Source of the DNA: Coccinella septempunctata
Lineage: Eukaryota > Arthropoda > Insecta > Coleoptera > Coccinellidae
Length of the DNA: 64,000 bases
Assembly: GCF_907165205.1 (NCBI RefSeq)
Contig: NC_058189.1
Coordinates: 40,450,270-40,514,269 of the forward strand
Direction: 5' to 3'
Part shown: positions 33,711 to 44,677 of the stretch, in pieces
Numbering within the stretch: position 1 is the first letter of the stretch
How the letters are laid out: every line of letters starts with the position of its first letter
Notes under the pieces: model-generated
The model's database searches: none
What the model was told of the DNA's origin: nothing
The model's input: only the letters and a program-made list of their open reading frames with translations
Program-made: the position numbers and the translations under genes

Positions 33711-34793
33711 GAGCATTTAGGATTGAAATTATGTTGTAAAACATCATCATTTAAAGGTTCTTTCAATTTTATATATTTTTGCTGATTACTTAAATGGAAA
33801 CAGGAAACTTATATTTTATTTTTATTAGGACATAACCGCCATTCAAGGAAATAATTTTTCAGGATTCCTAAATCTTGGGTTAAAGTATTTTCTATTACTT
33901 CGAAATCAGAATGGCGAAAAGCAAGAGCGACATAATCGGCGTAAATAAATTTTTCGGAAGACGTATCAGGGATGTCACATAAATCTCCTTGTGGAAATCC
34001 ATTATTAGGACAGATAATATATTTTCTATCAAACGAACCATTTTACCACATTTTAAGTGACTGTGAAGTTTAAAAATCAAACAATCTTTCCACACCGTAT
34101 CGTACGTCGATAGATCTACAAATGCCGTTCCTGTTTTCTTCTTATTATTGAAACCCGATTCAATAAAAGTAGTCAGGCTCAGTACCTGATCAAAACAGTT
34201 TCTATATACTTTCAAAAACCACCCTGGCAATTTTGTGAAACATCCTCAACATATGTTTCAATCCTAAATTGGATCAATCTCCCAAGAATTTTGAAAGGGA
34301 GACTTAGTAAACTTATAGGATTACAATTCTTCGGATCCGAAGAATTTTTACCATGCATCAAAATTGCAATAACTTGCTTTTCTAAATTCAGTTGGAAATT
34401 TACCACAATTCAAAATATCATTATAAAACGATAAAACTTTTACCCCCAAGTGTTTCATGAATTCTGGATAAATGCCATCGAACCCAGGAGCTTTTCGAGA
34501 TTTCGTGCATCTAATCGCAGATGTTAATTCGTCCTTATTGAAAAGTTTAGAAATAACATCTACAATAGATGCCGATTTCCTGAATTTGTGTAATTTTTTC
34601 CTCATGTCATGAACTTTCGATTGGGAGATTTTAACTGTGTTCGCTTATTTACAAGTCGGCGAGCAATCAGTTCCGGATTCACCTTTGAAGGGGCTTTAGT
34701 TAGAGCAGCAGCTTCTCCTAATTTCCTTAAAACATCCCAAGAACTCCTAATCGAATGAGTAAAATTTATTTTAGAGACAATATCATTAATCAT
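33711..34793 (-). pseudogene. LINE reverse transcriptase (family L3), dead active site
   Basis: Minus-strand pieces in order: RSSWDVLRKLGEAAALTKAP (about 34740), SRKAPGFDGIYPEFMKHLG (about 34490), NPISLLSLPFKILGRLI (about 34300), TAFVDLSTYDTVWKDCLIFK (motif A, about 34120), and IYADYVALAF at about 33925, where the second catalytic Asp of YADD is Tyr (codon 33932-33934). HLSNQQKYIK and DDVLQHNFNPK end the piece at about 33711. Several frameshifts separate the parts. It is an old, inactive copy. Confidence 0.8.
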
Positions 34794-34799
34794 GCCTCA

Positions 34800-35850
34800 C
34801 TACAGTAGCAGTGAGGAAGTTGAAGTATCATTTTCAAATATTTTTCGACGGTTTCAGAATGATTTTATTTCTTCATATTACAGATTCAATCAAGGGGCCG
34901 GTTGGGATGCTGTGCATCTTTTCTAGTATTGATGCACAAATATATACGAAGCCTTAGCCTGATTCCCGAAACACCGTAGTCTATTCACCCCTACACCTCC
35001 ATCCCTTACGAGACCCCATATCATCTCGTTCTACCAGTAAAAGACCGCCGACGGCAGGGAATCCTGCAGCCTCGTCACGTGCGGAGGATAATATCACGCC
35101 GCCCCCGGCCACCTATTTATTACTCGACGGCGCGCGTCCGATGTTATTATCAAACCGTATACCTACTAGATGAGGAATTAGTGGTTTGAATATTCCGGCG
35201 AATCCACCTCCAAACTCTTGAGGGGAGACGATCGGGGAAAAGTTTCGCGCAGTTGATTCACATTCAACGTGGCTGATGAAGAGGAAGACTCTTGCCTTTC
35301 CTGTGTATATTCGATTGTGCTTTCTGGTTCTTGACGAGGGAAAACTGAGAAGTTCCCTCGTTGGATGAGTTGCTAGTTTTGAAAGTACAACAAGCGGTGC
35401 CTTCAGGCTTTGCCAGTGCATAACTCCGAATATTCGTCCGCAAATTATGTTCTCGAAGATTTGGCTCGATACTTTACAGCCTTAGAATATAGAATAACAG
35501 GAAGCAGCATATTGGTCTTTTAAATACAATCGGAATAGGTACGTCTTTGACTCGTATACAAATATTTTAACAGAAGATTCTAGAGGTCAAAAGAAACATT
35601 TTTTTATACCATTTTTTCCGAATAGACTGGGTTTGGAAGGTACAGGCTGTTGAAAAACCATGAAATAGTTATTTGTGCAACCAGTTGGAAAGAGCATTAT
35701 TTTTCGTAAAGAGAGTAGAGAGAAGAACTCGAATAACGAAAAATAGTGTTTCCCAACGTGTTTCACACAATATTTTTTCTAATTTTGAATAGGATGAGAC
35801 TATTTGAATTCAAATAAAAAGTACCAAAAACGTCTTCACAAGCGAGAATT
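34800..35850. other. no gene recognised, includes GC-rich block
   Basis: The block 34960-35260 is GC-rich compared with its surroundings and carries a 102-codon minus ORF (35113-35421) without a recognisable domain. Part of it (34962-35015) resembles 28061-28115. No splice pattern or promoter can be supported. Confidence 0.4.
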
Positions 35851-35858
35851 CGGAGATA

Positions 35859-36284
35859 TAGTCCATTCAAGAGTGATTGACATCCCAGTAGGACTTGAAA
35901 GTCCAAACGCAGCTTAATATCTGATCATAAAAGAGCTTCAATAATTTCTGTAGTTTTGATCACAGAACTGGAATAAATAAATATAACCTAGAAAAGCATT
36001 TGAAAAGATGAAATATTCGAATTCAGAGCACATAAATCTGCATTCAGAATTGATAGAATAATGTTTTCAATTTGTACGAATGAATTAAGGACATAAACAT
36101 CAGTACAAAATTCAAATTACTGTCAGTCAGTGGTTCAGTGCATAGATTCACTTATTGTAGATCACTTTTCATTTACAATACCAACCTGAATTCCGCAACA
36201 CAAAATCTTAACTTATGGGCTAATACCAACTTAAATTCAATTTTTAATGGCCACCCAAGATGTCAATCATTCTTGAATGGACTA
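35859..36284. mobile_element. short TIR element, TA target site
   Basis: A 426-bp element between TA dinucleotides (35857-35858, 36285-36286). The inverted ends read TAGTCCATTCAAGAGTGATT on the left and its near-perfect complement on the right, about 27 bp in all. The interior is unrelated between arms and non-coding. It is probably a Tc1/mariner-type MITE. Confidence 0.7.
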
Positions 36285-36419
36285 TATTAGTTTAGTGTCA
36301 TATTTCGTAATTTTGATGGTGCTTGTTTTGATTGTCAAGAAGTGGAGAATAAGAATCGTCTTTTTTTTCGCAAATAATTAATTGAATATTTTTGAAGTAG
36401 GAGAATATAATATATTGCA

Positions 36420-36610
36420 ATGTCCGATTCAGAAAACGACGTTCCCAGCGACATTGGGGAAGCTGAATGTGTGTTATCTACAATTATTCCTAAGAAGTCG
36501 AGGACCAAGTATGATTTGGCCTATGCCAAATTTGGTTTATGGTGTGAACAAAAACGGATTTCCCATCTGAACGAAAAAGTTTTGCTACCGTATTTTCAAG
36601 AAAAAAAAGG
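36420..36610 (+). pseudogene. Crypton-like tyrosine recombinase, N-terminal part
   Basis: Begins MSDSENDVPSD and reads KYDLAYAKFGLWCEQKRI, then EKVLLPYFQEK. This is the SAM-like/N-terminal region of Crypton and related tyrosine recombinases. Coding homology stops at about 36605, where a LINE has inserted. The rest of the gene resumes at 39873. The ATG at 36420 is plausible as a native start because an acidic N-terminus precedes the domain directly. Confidence 0.6.
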
Positions 36611-36629
36611 GAATGAAGAATTCAACCTT

Positions 36630-38132
36630 GTGGAGCTTATATTCGATTTGATTCAAGACCTGTGAGTAATGCTCCTTCCATCTTTCGAGAATTTTTCTAT
36701 CATCAGTTAGAATAGCACCATGAGCATCTCTTATAGGAAAGCTAGCTTTTCTGCTTGGACCGTAAACAGTTTTAATAGCTTCGAAAAAACGCCTGTAGTC
36801 ATGGTTATCGGCGTAAGCTTGTATTTCCCTAGCTTTTTCTTTCCACCAGCTGTCCTTGATTTTTCTTATTTCTTGACGGACCTCGCGTTTTATGTTTATG
36901 AAACCTATTTGGGCTGCAACATCGCCAGGCTTGTTAATTGCGGTTTTCATCGCTTTGTGTTTTGCGTCCAAAAGGGGTGCGATATGAGTTTCGCTGTCGG
37001 CAAACCAGTCTGGGGATTTTCGGGAGCGTTCTGTGTCCAGTATTTCTTTCGCTGTATTTGTGAGGGATGACTTGAAACGGAGCCAATGAGTCTCAATGTC
37101 GTCGTTATAATCCAGTGGTGTTAGGCTATCTTTGACGGCAGCTGTGAATCTGTCCTTTGTAGAAGGGTTTTGTAGTTTGGATATTTGAAGGCGCCCTCTT
37201 AGATACTTCGGCTTGCGTTGGTATTTTGGGCGCATTGAGATTTTCATTCTCGAGATTACCAGCCTATGATCAGTCCAGCACTCCAGATCTGCTCTGGGTT
37301 TAGTGACCAACACCTCTTTCAGATCTTTCCTTCTCACGATCACATAGTCGAGGGTATGCCAATGCCCTGAGCGCGGGTGGCGCCAGGTCCCCCTTGAATT
37401 GGGTCTCGTAATAAAATAGGTGTTCGTTATACACAGATTGTGTTCTGCACAAAGAGCCAGCAGACGTTCTCCATTCGAATTGATGCTGTCTGTGTCGTGT
37501 TTCCCTATTATTCCCGGCCATAGTTCTGAGTCTTGACCTCTGCCCACTCTAGCGTTGAAGTCTCCAAGGAGAATAATTCGTTCCCGTTTTGGGATTTTAC
37601 TTAATGTAGCAACGAGTGTTTCGTAAAAAGTGTCCTTTAAGTTGTCAGAGGAGTTCAAAGTGGGTGCGTATACTGCAATGATGTTCACAAACGTGTTATT
37701 CGCTGCAGGAAAATGTAGGGTCATTGAACGTTCTGAGATACCAACTGGATTTTCGGTAAGTTTGGCGGCCAGGTCGTTTCTAATGGCAAAGCCTACGCCA
37801 TGTTGTCTGATTTCGCCTTCCGGCAAGCCTTTCCAGAAAAAAGTATACGCTTGTTCTACCAAGCTACCTTCGTCCGAAAAGCGTGTTTCGCTTAAAGCAA
37901 CTATTGCAATGGATGTTCGTTGCAGTTCCTTATCGATTAGGGCAGTACGCCTCTCTGGTCGGTCGGCCTTGGGGTTGTCTAGCAAGGTTCTGACGTTCCA
38001 TGCTGCAAAAGCTATGTGCTTTTCATTGGTGTTTGTTCGATGATTCACTCGCTCAGGCACCCTCCACCGGAGATCCGAATGGGAGGGTATTTTACCTCCG
38101 GATACGAATTTTGTCCTGTTCGACTGATCCAT
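36630..38132 (-). pseudogene. LINE AP-endonuclease, inverted 5' half
   Basis: A long open minus-strand frame (about 500 codons) with a complete AP-endonuclease domain: AFAAWNVRTLLD (Asn of motif I, near residue 45), VALSETRF (Glu, about 80), LGDFNARVG (Asp/Asn, about 195), GTWRHP and LDYVIV (about 255) and CWTDHRLV (Asp-His, about 292). The linker runs to ERWKEHYSQVLNQ (about 36650), after which homology ends. The Met at 38132 is close to the junction, so the native N-terminus may be longer. No stops interrupt the domain, so the copy is relatively young, but it is separated from its RT. Confidence 0.85.
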
Positions 38133-38159
38133 CTTTTTGTAGGAGCTGCGTTAGAAGGT

Positions 38160-39769
38160 GTTCAAAAGCAAAAGCCTTGGATGAGGACATTGTCAATAGT
38201 CTCCTAATACTATTCCGCAAGATCTGGGAACAGGGAGATGTGCCACAAGACTTCAGAGACGCTTTAGTTATCAACCTCTATAAGAACAAATGCGATACGT
38301 CGAATTGCAACAATTACAGGGGCATATCGTTGCTTAATGTGGCCGGTAAAATTCTCTCGAAGATTATGGCTAATCGTCTGGTTCCACTTTTAGAGAAGCT
38401 TTTACCTGAATCCCAGTGCGGCTTTCGACCAAATCGAGGTACGGTGGACCTAATTTTTACACTGCGACAGCTACAAGAAAAGGCCCGTGAACAACAATCA
38501 AGGATTTATACAGCCTTCATCGATTTAAGCAAGGCATTCGACTCGGTGAATCGGAGAGCGCTCTGGAAAATCATGGCACGTCTAGGAGTACCCGAAAAAT
38601 TCCTAGCAGTGTGTAAAAGCCTTCATACCAACAACACCGCTAGAATACAGCATAATGGCTCTACAACCGACAATTTCTCAACCAACTCTGGAATAAAACA
38701 AGGCTGCGTATTAACGCCTTTACTGTTCAATATTTTCGCCATAGCTGTATCGATAATTGCTGACATGAGCATGCCCGTAAGAGGTGTTGGGATAAGATTC
38801 AGATTTGATGGAGGCCTGTTCAACCTGAAGCGCCTCAGAGCAAAAACCCGTACCAAGTTTATCACGGAACTTCAATATGCAGACGACTGTTCACTCATCG
38901 TTAGCAGCTCAGAGGATCTACAGATAATGATGGACACCTATAAACATATATACGAAGCTTTAGGCCTTAGACTCAATATTGACAAGACCAAAATCCTGGT
39001 AAGTCCGCCAGAAAGCCTTCAAACAGATATCAGCCTGGACAATGAAACTCTAGAACAGGTCGAGCAGTTCAAATACTTGGGAAGCTTCATAAATAATAGT
39101 AGGGCTAACCTTGACACGGAAATACACAACCGTATCAATTCGGCATCACGGGCATTCTGGAAGCTGAAGGACAGAGTGTTCCAAAATCACGACCTCAATC
39201 TGAAGACCAAGACAGCTGTTTACAGAGCAGTGGTCCTCCCAACGCTTCTTTACGGAAGCGAAAGCTGGACTCCCTACAGGCGACATATTAAACAGCTTGA
39301 ACAGACGCAGCAACGTCATCTAAGACAGATAATGCACATCAGATGGTTCCACAAAGTTTCGAATGCAGAAGTCTTGCAGCGCGCGAGTTGTACTACAATT
39401 GAGACTCAAGTAACGAGGGCCCGACTCAGATGGAGCGGCCACTTTCTGAGGATGCAAGACACAAGACTCCCCAAAATAGCTCTATACGGCGAACTCACTG
39501 AGAGAGCTCGGAAACCAGGAGGCCAGTATAAGCGGTTTAAGGATACACTACATCAATCCCTAAAATCAGTTAATGCTAATCATAACTGGGAACAACTAGC
39601 GTTAGACAGGTCACAGTGGAGGTCTTTGGTCCACAGTTATAATGGAGAATCGAGAAGGATACAGCGGCGGCCAGATCTGGTTGGAGACTATCCATGCCCT
39701 GAGTGTGGAAGGATCTGCAGGTCACGGTTGGGTCTCTTTAGTCATAGGAGGGCACACAGTCGCAACTAG
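38160..39769 (+). pseudogene. LINE reverse transcriptase with C2H2 finger, 3' half
   Basis: Starts inside the RT fingers (DIVNSLLILFRKIWEQGDVP) and is open to the stop at 39767-39769. Motifs: NNYRGISLLNVAGKILSKIM, FIDLSKAFDSVNR (motif A Asp, about 38520), GIKQGCVLTPLLFNIF (about 38690), QYADDCSLI (active site, about 38874), YLGSFINN, then a long C-terminal domain with LLYGSESWT, RWSGHFLRM and GGQYKRFKDTL, and a C2H2 finger (Cys-x2-Cys-x12-His-x3-His) near 39700. The open frame upstream of 38160 is only the antisense of the endonuclease. A truncated sister copy lies at 17140-17580. Confidence 0.88.
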
Positions 39770-39872
39770 CACTAAGAAGTTACAAGTCTGTTCGAATTTT
39801 TTTTTTTTTTCTTTTTTTTGTCTTCTTCTTTTTGTAGATTTATTCCCGGTAACGGGATACAGCAATGAATGA

Positions 39873-40330
39873 ATGGATGAATATTCGATGTTAAGAACCG
39901 AATTGCGCTTGCAAAGAAATATTGATATTAAGTATACAAATTCACTGGCTGTTTTGAAACGTCATTCTGAAGGTTACCAGCCTAAAAAGTCAAAAGTTTT
40001 GAGTAAAGAAAAGATTGCAAATTTCCTGAAAGAAGCATCCGATGAGCAACATTTGATTCACAAGGTAGCATTGATTGTTGGAGTTGCTGGAGATTGCGGA
40101 AAAGGTGAATTAACCTTTCTTCTAGTAGAAAATGTAGTTTTTTAGGAGGAATTTACTAAAGTAACTATTCTCAAAACAAAGCCGCTGGAGCTTTTGACGG
40201 TATTAATTGCATCGAAATGGTAAAGAAATACTTTATGCCAAGGCCATCAAATGTTGAGCATGACAGATTTTTTGTCAAATATTCAAATGGAAGATATGGG
40301 GTTCAACCTGTAGGTATTAACACATTTGGA
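39873..40330 (+). pseudogene. Crypton-like tyrosine recombinase, middle part
   Basis: Resumes the recombinase after the LINE: DEYSMLRTELRLQRNIDIK, then RHSEGYQPKKSKVLSKEKI and HKVALIVGVAGDCGKGELT, where the catalytic Arg expected near this position reads Gly-Lys. A stop at 40143 is followed in another frame by EMVKKYFMPRPS, HDRFFVKYSNGRYGVQPVG and INTFG. This is the Crypton order. The C-terminal catalytic box (His-x-x-Arg...Tyr) is not found downstream. The gene is broken by the LINE, a frameshift and truncation. Confidence 0.65.
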
Positions 40331-40334
40331 AATT

Positions 40335-40985
40335 TTTGAGTATTTGAACGTTGAAATAAAAGTATTCTTCATATTTCCCCGTTCCTTTTCGAGTAAATAA
40401 AATAAAACTGTGATATTCGGAAAATTGGTCACCTTGGCTGAATGCAACTCTATTTGAAAGACCCACATATGTGTAGTGTCATAGGTTTAGTTTGTTATTC
40501 TAGGAATTTTGTGTATCCAGGGGTGGCTATATCTTTTTATCAGGGCCGAGTCGAGAAGAATAGTAAAAAAAGGGTTTCTTTCGACCTTAGGAATCTACTG
40601 TTAAAATATTTGTATGAGTTAAAGACTCACCCTGTATAGGAGCAATATGGTCGACATATAATTTCATATTAACAGTGGCGTGGGGCATCGAAGTTCCTGA
40701 AAAACTAACTTCAATAGTGAGAATCGATTTTGATCAGAAGCTTTTGAACGCTCGTTCAAATTCATAATCAAAGCGGAAATCTGAACTCGCCAACACTGTT
40801 CGGCTGCCCCATATTGCTTTATAGATCCGATCAATTTGAAAAACAGTCCTCGCCTCTAATATACAGTTTTATAAGGGTTCAAGTTGAATTAAGCGTCATC
40901 TGGTAGATAATTTCCAAGATACAGATTTTTTTCATACGATCTCTACTAAATTTTTCAGAAGTCATCGTGTTGGTACTTTATAACT
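40335..40985. other. no gene recognised
   Basis: No motif. A CACCCTGTA at about 40630-40638 resembles the right ends of the CAGGGTG TIR family, but no left partner was seen. Confidence 0.4.
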
Positions 40986-40989
40986 ACCG

Positions 40990-41706
40990 GTAAATTGGGG
41001 TAACTTCGGACAGTACGGGTAATTTCGGACAATTCGATGTAAAATCAAATTTAGCGGCAGTGCCATCTCATAATGGGTAACCGAACGTGTGTAATCTTGT
41101 AATTATGTTCACTGTGATACAAACTTCAAATTAAAGTGAAAATCTGTTGTAGTGGTAGTGTCTAGTCCTCGTACAGGTGAGTTTAATAATAAATAAAATT
41201 AAACATTCATGCAAATCACCATTTATAACTAGTACAAACCTTCAGCACTGATGAAATAGATTAAAATAAACATTAGCCGTTCTAAACTGAGGTATAAACT
41301 ACGTTCTGGCCAAATTTGACGTTAATACTTCTTTTGCCGATAATCATATATAGATTTTTATAAAAAATGGTTCTTTTGTTGGGTAAATTCGGACATCTAC
41401 AAAATGGTCAGAAACTACAGAAAAGTATTGGGAGGGAGGTCATACAAGTATAATTATGCCGAAAATGTTGATTTAGCGGCTAGATACGTTAAAAGACTCA
41501 AGTTAAGTATACGGAAAGAGGCCAAAAAATATGTAACAAAAAAATGTACAATTTCTGACGAAATTAATAAAAGTATTTTACAAATATGCAAACTTGTTTT
41601 TTATTCAAAATTTCCATTGAAAACCTCTAAAATATGCTTATTTAAGGATTTTCGGTGTCCGAATTCATTGAACACACATTTAATATTCAATTTACGTGCA
41701 ATTTAG
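40990..41706 (+). pseudogene. pogo-like transposon, N-terminal transposase remnant
   Basis: The segment begins with GGGTAACTTCGGAC and GGGTAATTTCGGAC, sequences of the kind found at pogo/Tigger termini, and has GGGTAAATTCGGACA just before the ORF. The ORF from ATG 41404 starts MVRNYRKVLGGRSYKYNYAE and continues KLSIRKEAKKY, which is the Psq-type helix-turn-helix at the N-terminus of pogo transposases. After about 60 residues the homology ends, with no DDE domain. The opposite terminus was not found. Confidence 0.55.
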
Positions 41707-41739
41707 ATATACGATTTTCACAAAATGAGTTTTTAAACC

Positions 41740-41778
41740 ACGACACGTGTTTCGCTATCATAATAGCATCTTCCGGTA
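41740..41778 (-). ncRNA. hammerhead-like motif with one core change
   Basis: Minus strand: CGGAAGA (41769-41775) in place of CUGANGA, stem II GCTAT/ATAGC, GAAAC (41749-41753), stem III ACACGTGT, GTC (41742-41744). Everything except U4 (here G) fits a hammerhead with a self-complementary stem III. It is likely inactive in this copy, as U4 is a core base. It may derive from another Penelope-like terminus. Confidence 0.4.
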
Positions 41779-42240
41779 GGTGAAGGTGAACTAAAATATT
41801 TGGTAACGAAACAAAAATATTTAAGCAAGCATATGAGTCTACTGGTAAGAATCTGGAGGGGGTAATGAAAAAGTCTGACTAGAGCTAGTAATGGTAATTT
41901 CCGAAACGTTAGAGCAATTAGAGGGCAGGTAGCAATCGGAGGATCGTTCATGAAACAAGATGAAATGAAACTTTCTAATAGTTCATAATATAATCTTTAT
42001 TCCTCGATATGTTGTCGAAAACTACACTGCGCTAAAAAAATTAACGAACATTCTGAAAATCTCAATTTTAATGAAAGTTAACTCTACATTGACTTTATAA
42101 CTTATTTTTTATGTTCTCTCGGGAAGGTTTTGAACGAAACAAGACACATTAAATGGAAGAAAAATTCAGGATTTCACCGAATCTTATGTGAAAGAAGAGA
42201 AATGAACAATTATCAAAATACTGAAATGCTGATAAGTGAT

Positions 42241-42935
42241 TTAATACTTGGGATTTCCACCCCTTGCGTTAATGACAGCTCGGCAACGACGGTTCATACT
42301 CAAAATGAGTGATCTTAAAATGTTCTGATCTAATCCTTCCCAGATTTCTCCGAGTTGGATTCCTAAGACATTAAGAGTAGCTGGATGATTTTCTGAACTT
42401 CTCAACCTTCTATTGAGGTTGTCCCAAACCTGCTCAATCGCATTGAGATCTGGACTTCTTGCTGGCCATTCCATTCGAGAGACTTCAACATCTTCAAGGT
42501 ACTCCTGAACGATGCGCGCACGATGGGGTCTGGCATTATCGTCCATAAAAATGAAATTTTCACCAATGTATGGGACAAATGGCACTACATGCTCTTCAAG
42601 AATGTTCCTTATATACTTATCAGCATTCAGAGCTCCATTATCAACGACCACTAGTTCTGTGCGAGCAGTCAAAGATATTCCACCCCATACCATAATCGAT
42701 CCTCCCCCGAAACCAGTAGTATTCAGGAAATTTAACTGAGCATATCTTTCATGTGGACGTCTGTATACAAGGGAACGTCGATCACAATGGTAGAGGCAGA
42801 ATCTAGACTCATCTGTGAAGAGAACTCTTTCCCAATCGGCCTCTTCCCAATGGATATGCTCTCTCGCAAAATCCAAACGCGCCCTTCGATGGGCTGGGGT
42901 AAGAGCTGGGCCTCTTGCCGCGCCACGAGGCCTTA
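42241..42935 (-). pseudogene. Tc1-like transposase, catalytic part of copy 2
   Basis: An open catalytic domain: LFTDESRFCLY (first Asp), FIFMDDNARPHRARI (second Asp), SPDLNAIEQVWDNL (Glu; Asn-Ala replaces the usual Asn-Pro), ending INARGGNPKY. It has no stop codon from the insertion point to the end. Together with 44341-44677 it accounts for the whole protein, so the insertions, not point decay, disabled this copy. Confidence 0.88.
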
Positions 42936-43602
42936 AGGTAAGCGCACATACATCGGCATCGGACGGACGGCATGGAAGGAACGGCACGGCAGCGGCGGAA
43001 TTTTTATGAAGGTATCGCACATATAACATCGGAATCGCCGGAGGAATAGATTAGTTGCGAATATGACTTCAAGCGGTGAGGAACTAGCGTTTGTTCTGGA
43101 GGAAGAAGAGTTTCAAAAGCGAAGGAATCGTAGACGAATGTGGATACATGACATATGTAAAAAAGGAAGGATTTTGGAGAATATGTTCATTTATTTCCGG
43201 ACTTGATGAAGGACGAAAAAAAAATGGTTGCTGTAATTTCTGTCACTTAAATTGTACAATTCATTATAATTCTGTACGCGCAGTATTAAGTTCTCCTGAA
43301 AACTCATGCTTTTGCCGTGAATTCGTATTTCGTATGACTACCCGTACAAGCCGCTGCATGTAAAGACTTGTAAAATGACGCAGATGCCGCGGCAATCCCC
43401 GATTGGTATCGCACATATGTCGGGATCGGCCGGCACAGCACGCATCGGTCGGAATTTAATTCTCATTCCTCAATTCCGTCGGATGCGATGCGATGCGATG
43501 CCTGCCGTCCGCACATATGTGCGTTGCTCCATTCAGTTCCATTGAAAGTAATTTATTCCGATCCGTACCGTCCGTCCGATGCCGTTGTATGTGCGCTTAC
43601 CT
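42936..43602. mobile_element. PIF/Harbinger element H1, non-autonomous
   Basis: A 667-bp element with TTA duplications (42933-42935, 43603-43605). Its ends are AGGTAAGCGCACATACATCG and the complement of a near-identical sequence. GC-rich inner repeats (GCATCGGACGGACGG) extend the TIR. Inside, from ATG 43063 on the plus strand, it encodes MTSSGEELAFVLEEEEFQKR then RRRMWIHDICKK and, after a frameshift, YVHLFPDLMKDEKK, which resemble the N-terminus of Harbinger transposases. The catalytic domain is missing. Confidence 0.8.
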
Positions 43603-43605
43603 TTA

Positions 43606-44340
43606 GGCGCTGGTCTACCTCACCCCCTGCCCGCTACCGACGACGTGCGACTGACGTCATACGGTAACGCTGCCGGTCGCCGACAACGGGCGCATGGTCT
43701 CTCTGAAATACATTTCGCATTCTACATGCGCGCTGTAACACTAGGCTACTATGTATTACTTACTCGTTTGATTTTTAGGGAAGAAGACGATGAACTATTG
43801 GCTTTGTCAACAAAGAGGCAAAAAACGGATACAATGTTCCAGAACAGGAAAAAGGAAGGCACTTTTTACGATTTGGTTAACTATATTAAGTGCAATGATA
43901 CAAAATTTAATGAATTTTTTCGACTTTCCCAAGAACAATTCGCAAGAATATTAGTTTGATTGAACATGAAATCAAAAAACCTTCAACCACTAAATGCCCA
44001 CGGCCTATTTCACCCTCTAAAAAACATTATGCTTGAGTATATTACTTTTATGGTCTCTATGTGAGGCATCGTATAGTGCAAGATAACATTCTATTAACTG
44101 AATCAGCATTTCGTACTTTTTCTTATTAAAAGAACTCATTTTTCCCTCTGACGTCCACACGCCACTATGCTATTTAATCAATCCAACCGTCGCGTGCGAC
44201 GTGTGACCTTCGCCAGCCGCGGCTGAACGTCGCATGCAACGTTTCAGGGAGACCGTGCCCGTAGTTTTCCGAATATAGCATTCACACGTTGACGGGTCCG
44301 CGTACGTCGTCGGTCGCGGGCGGCGGGTGTTCGGGGAGAC
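43606..44340. mobile_element. second Harbinger-type element H2, boundaries approximate
   Basis: GC-rich inverted ends: CCGCTACCGACGACGT near 43630 and CCGCGACCGACGACGT on the complement near 44320. An inner pair, GGTCTCTCTGAAA and TTTCAGGGAGACC, lies near 43690 and 44250. On the plus strand 43780-43959 encodes RKKEGTFYDLVNYIKCNDTK then FNEFFRLSQEQFARILV, similar to the Harbinger transposase N-terminal region, followed in another frame by LIEHEIKKPS. H1 sits at its left edge. The exact target duplication could not be resolved. Confidence 0.6.
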
Positions 44341-44677
44341 CATATTCTCTGAGGCGATTTCTTATTGTCTGAGTGCTAATTTGCACCTCATGAGTTGACT
44401 CAAGCTGAATTTGAAGGAGGCGAGCGGTTGCAAACCGTTGTCTCATCGAAGAAACTCTCAAGTAACTTTCTTGAATGGCAGTTGTTACCCGTGGTCTACC
44501 CAGTCCTGGTCTTCGGACATTCATACCTGTCTCCCTGAATCGCTGCAACATTCTGGACACACTTGTATGGGAAACTCCAAACCTTTCTGCAATTCTTGTG
44601 TATGTCCACCCTTCTTCTCGCAAAACTACCGCTTGGGCACATTCCTCTTGGGTCAAATTGCGTGTTTCGCGTTGCAT
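44341..44677 (-). pseudogene. Tc1-like transposase, N-terminal part of copy 2
   Basis: Starts at ATG 44675-44677 with MQRETRNLTQEECAQAVVLR. The first helix-turn-helix is WTYTRIAERFGVSHTSVSRM, with Tyr where copy 1 has a stop. It is followed by GRPRV and the second helix-turn-helix (ISTQTIRNRLREYGL), after which H2 begins. The ORF beyond that point (PEHPPPATDDVRG) belongs to the insertion. Confidence 0.85.

Larger units (their letters stand above)
36630..39872. mobile_element. LINE (family L2) with inverted 5' half
   Basis: The endonuclease half lies on the minus strand (36630-38132) and the reverse transcriptase half on the plus strand (38160-39769), joined head to head. The outer end of the inverted part is an internal position of the element, and its 5' end abuts the RT part. 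This arrangement is predicted by twin priming during LINE insertion. About 60-70 codons between endonuclease and RT fingers are missing. The 3' end has a T-rich run (39798-39835), the hairpin CCCGGTAACGGG and an AATG-repeat tail. The host site is the Crypton-like gene. Confidence 0.85.

Noticed and set aside
38000..38158. N-terminal extension of the LINE reverse transcriptase ORF
   Set aside because: This part is antisense to the inverted endonuclease half; true RT homology starts at about 38160.
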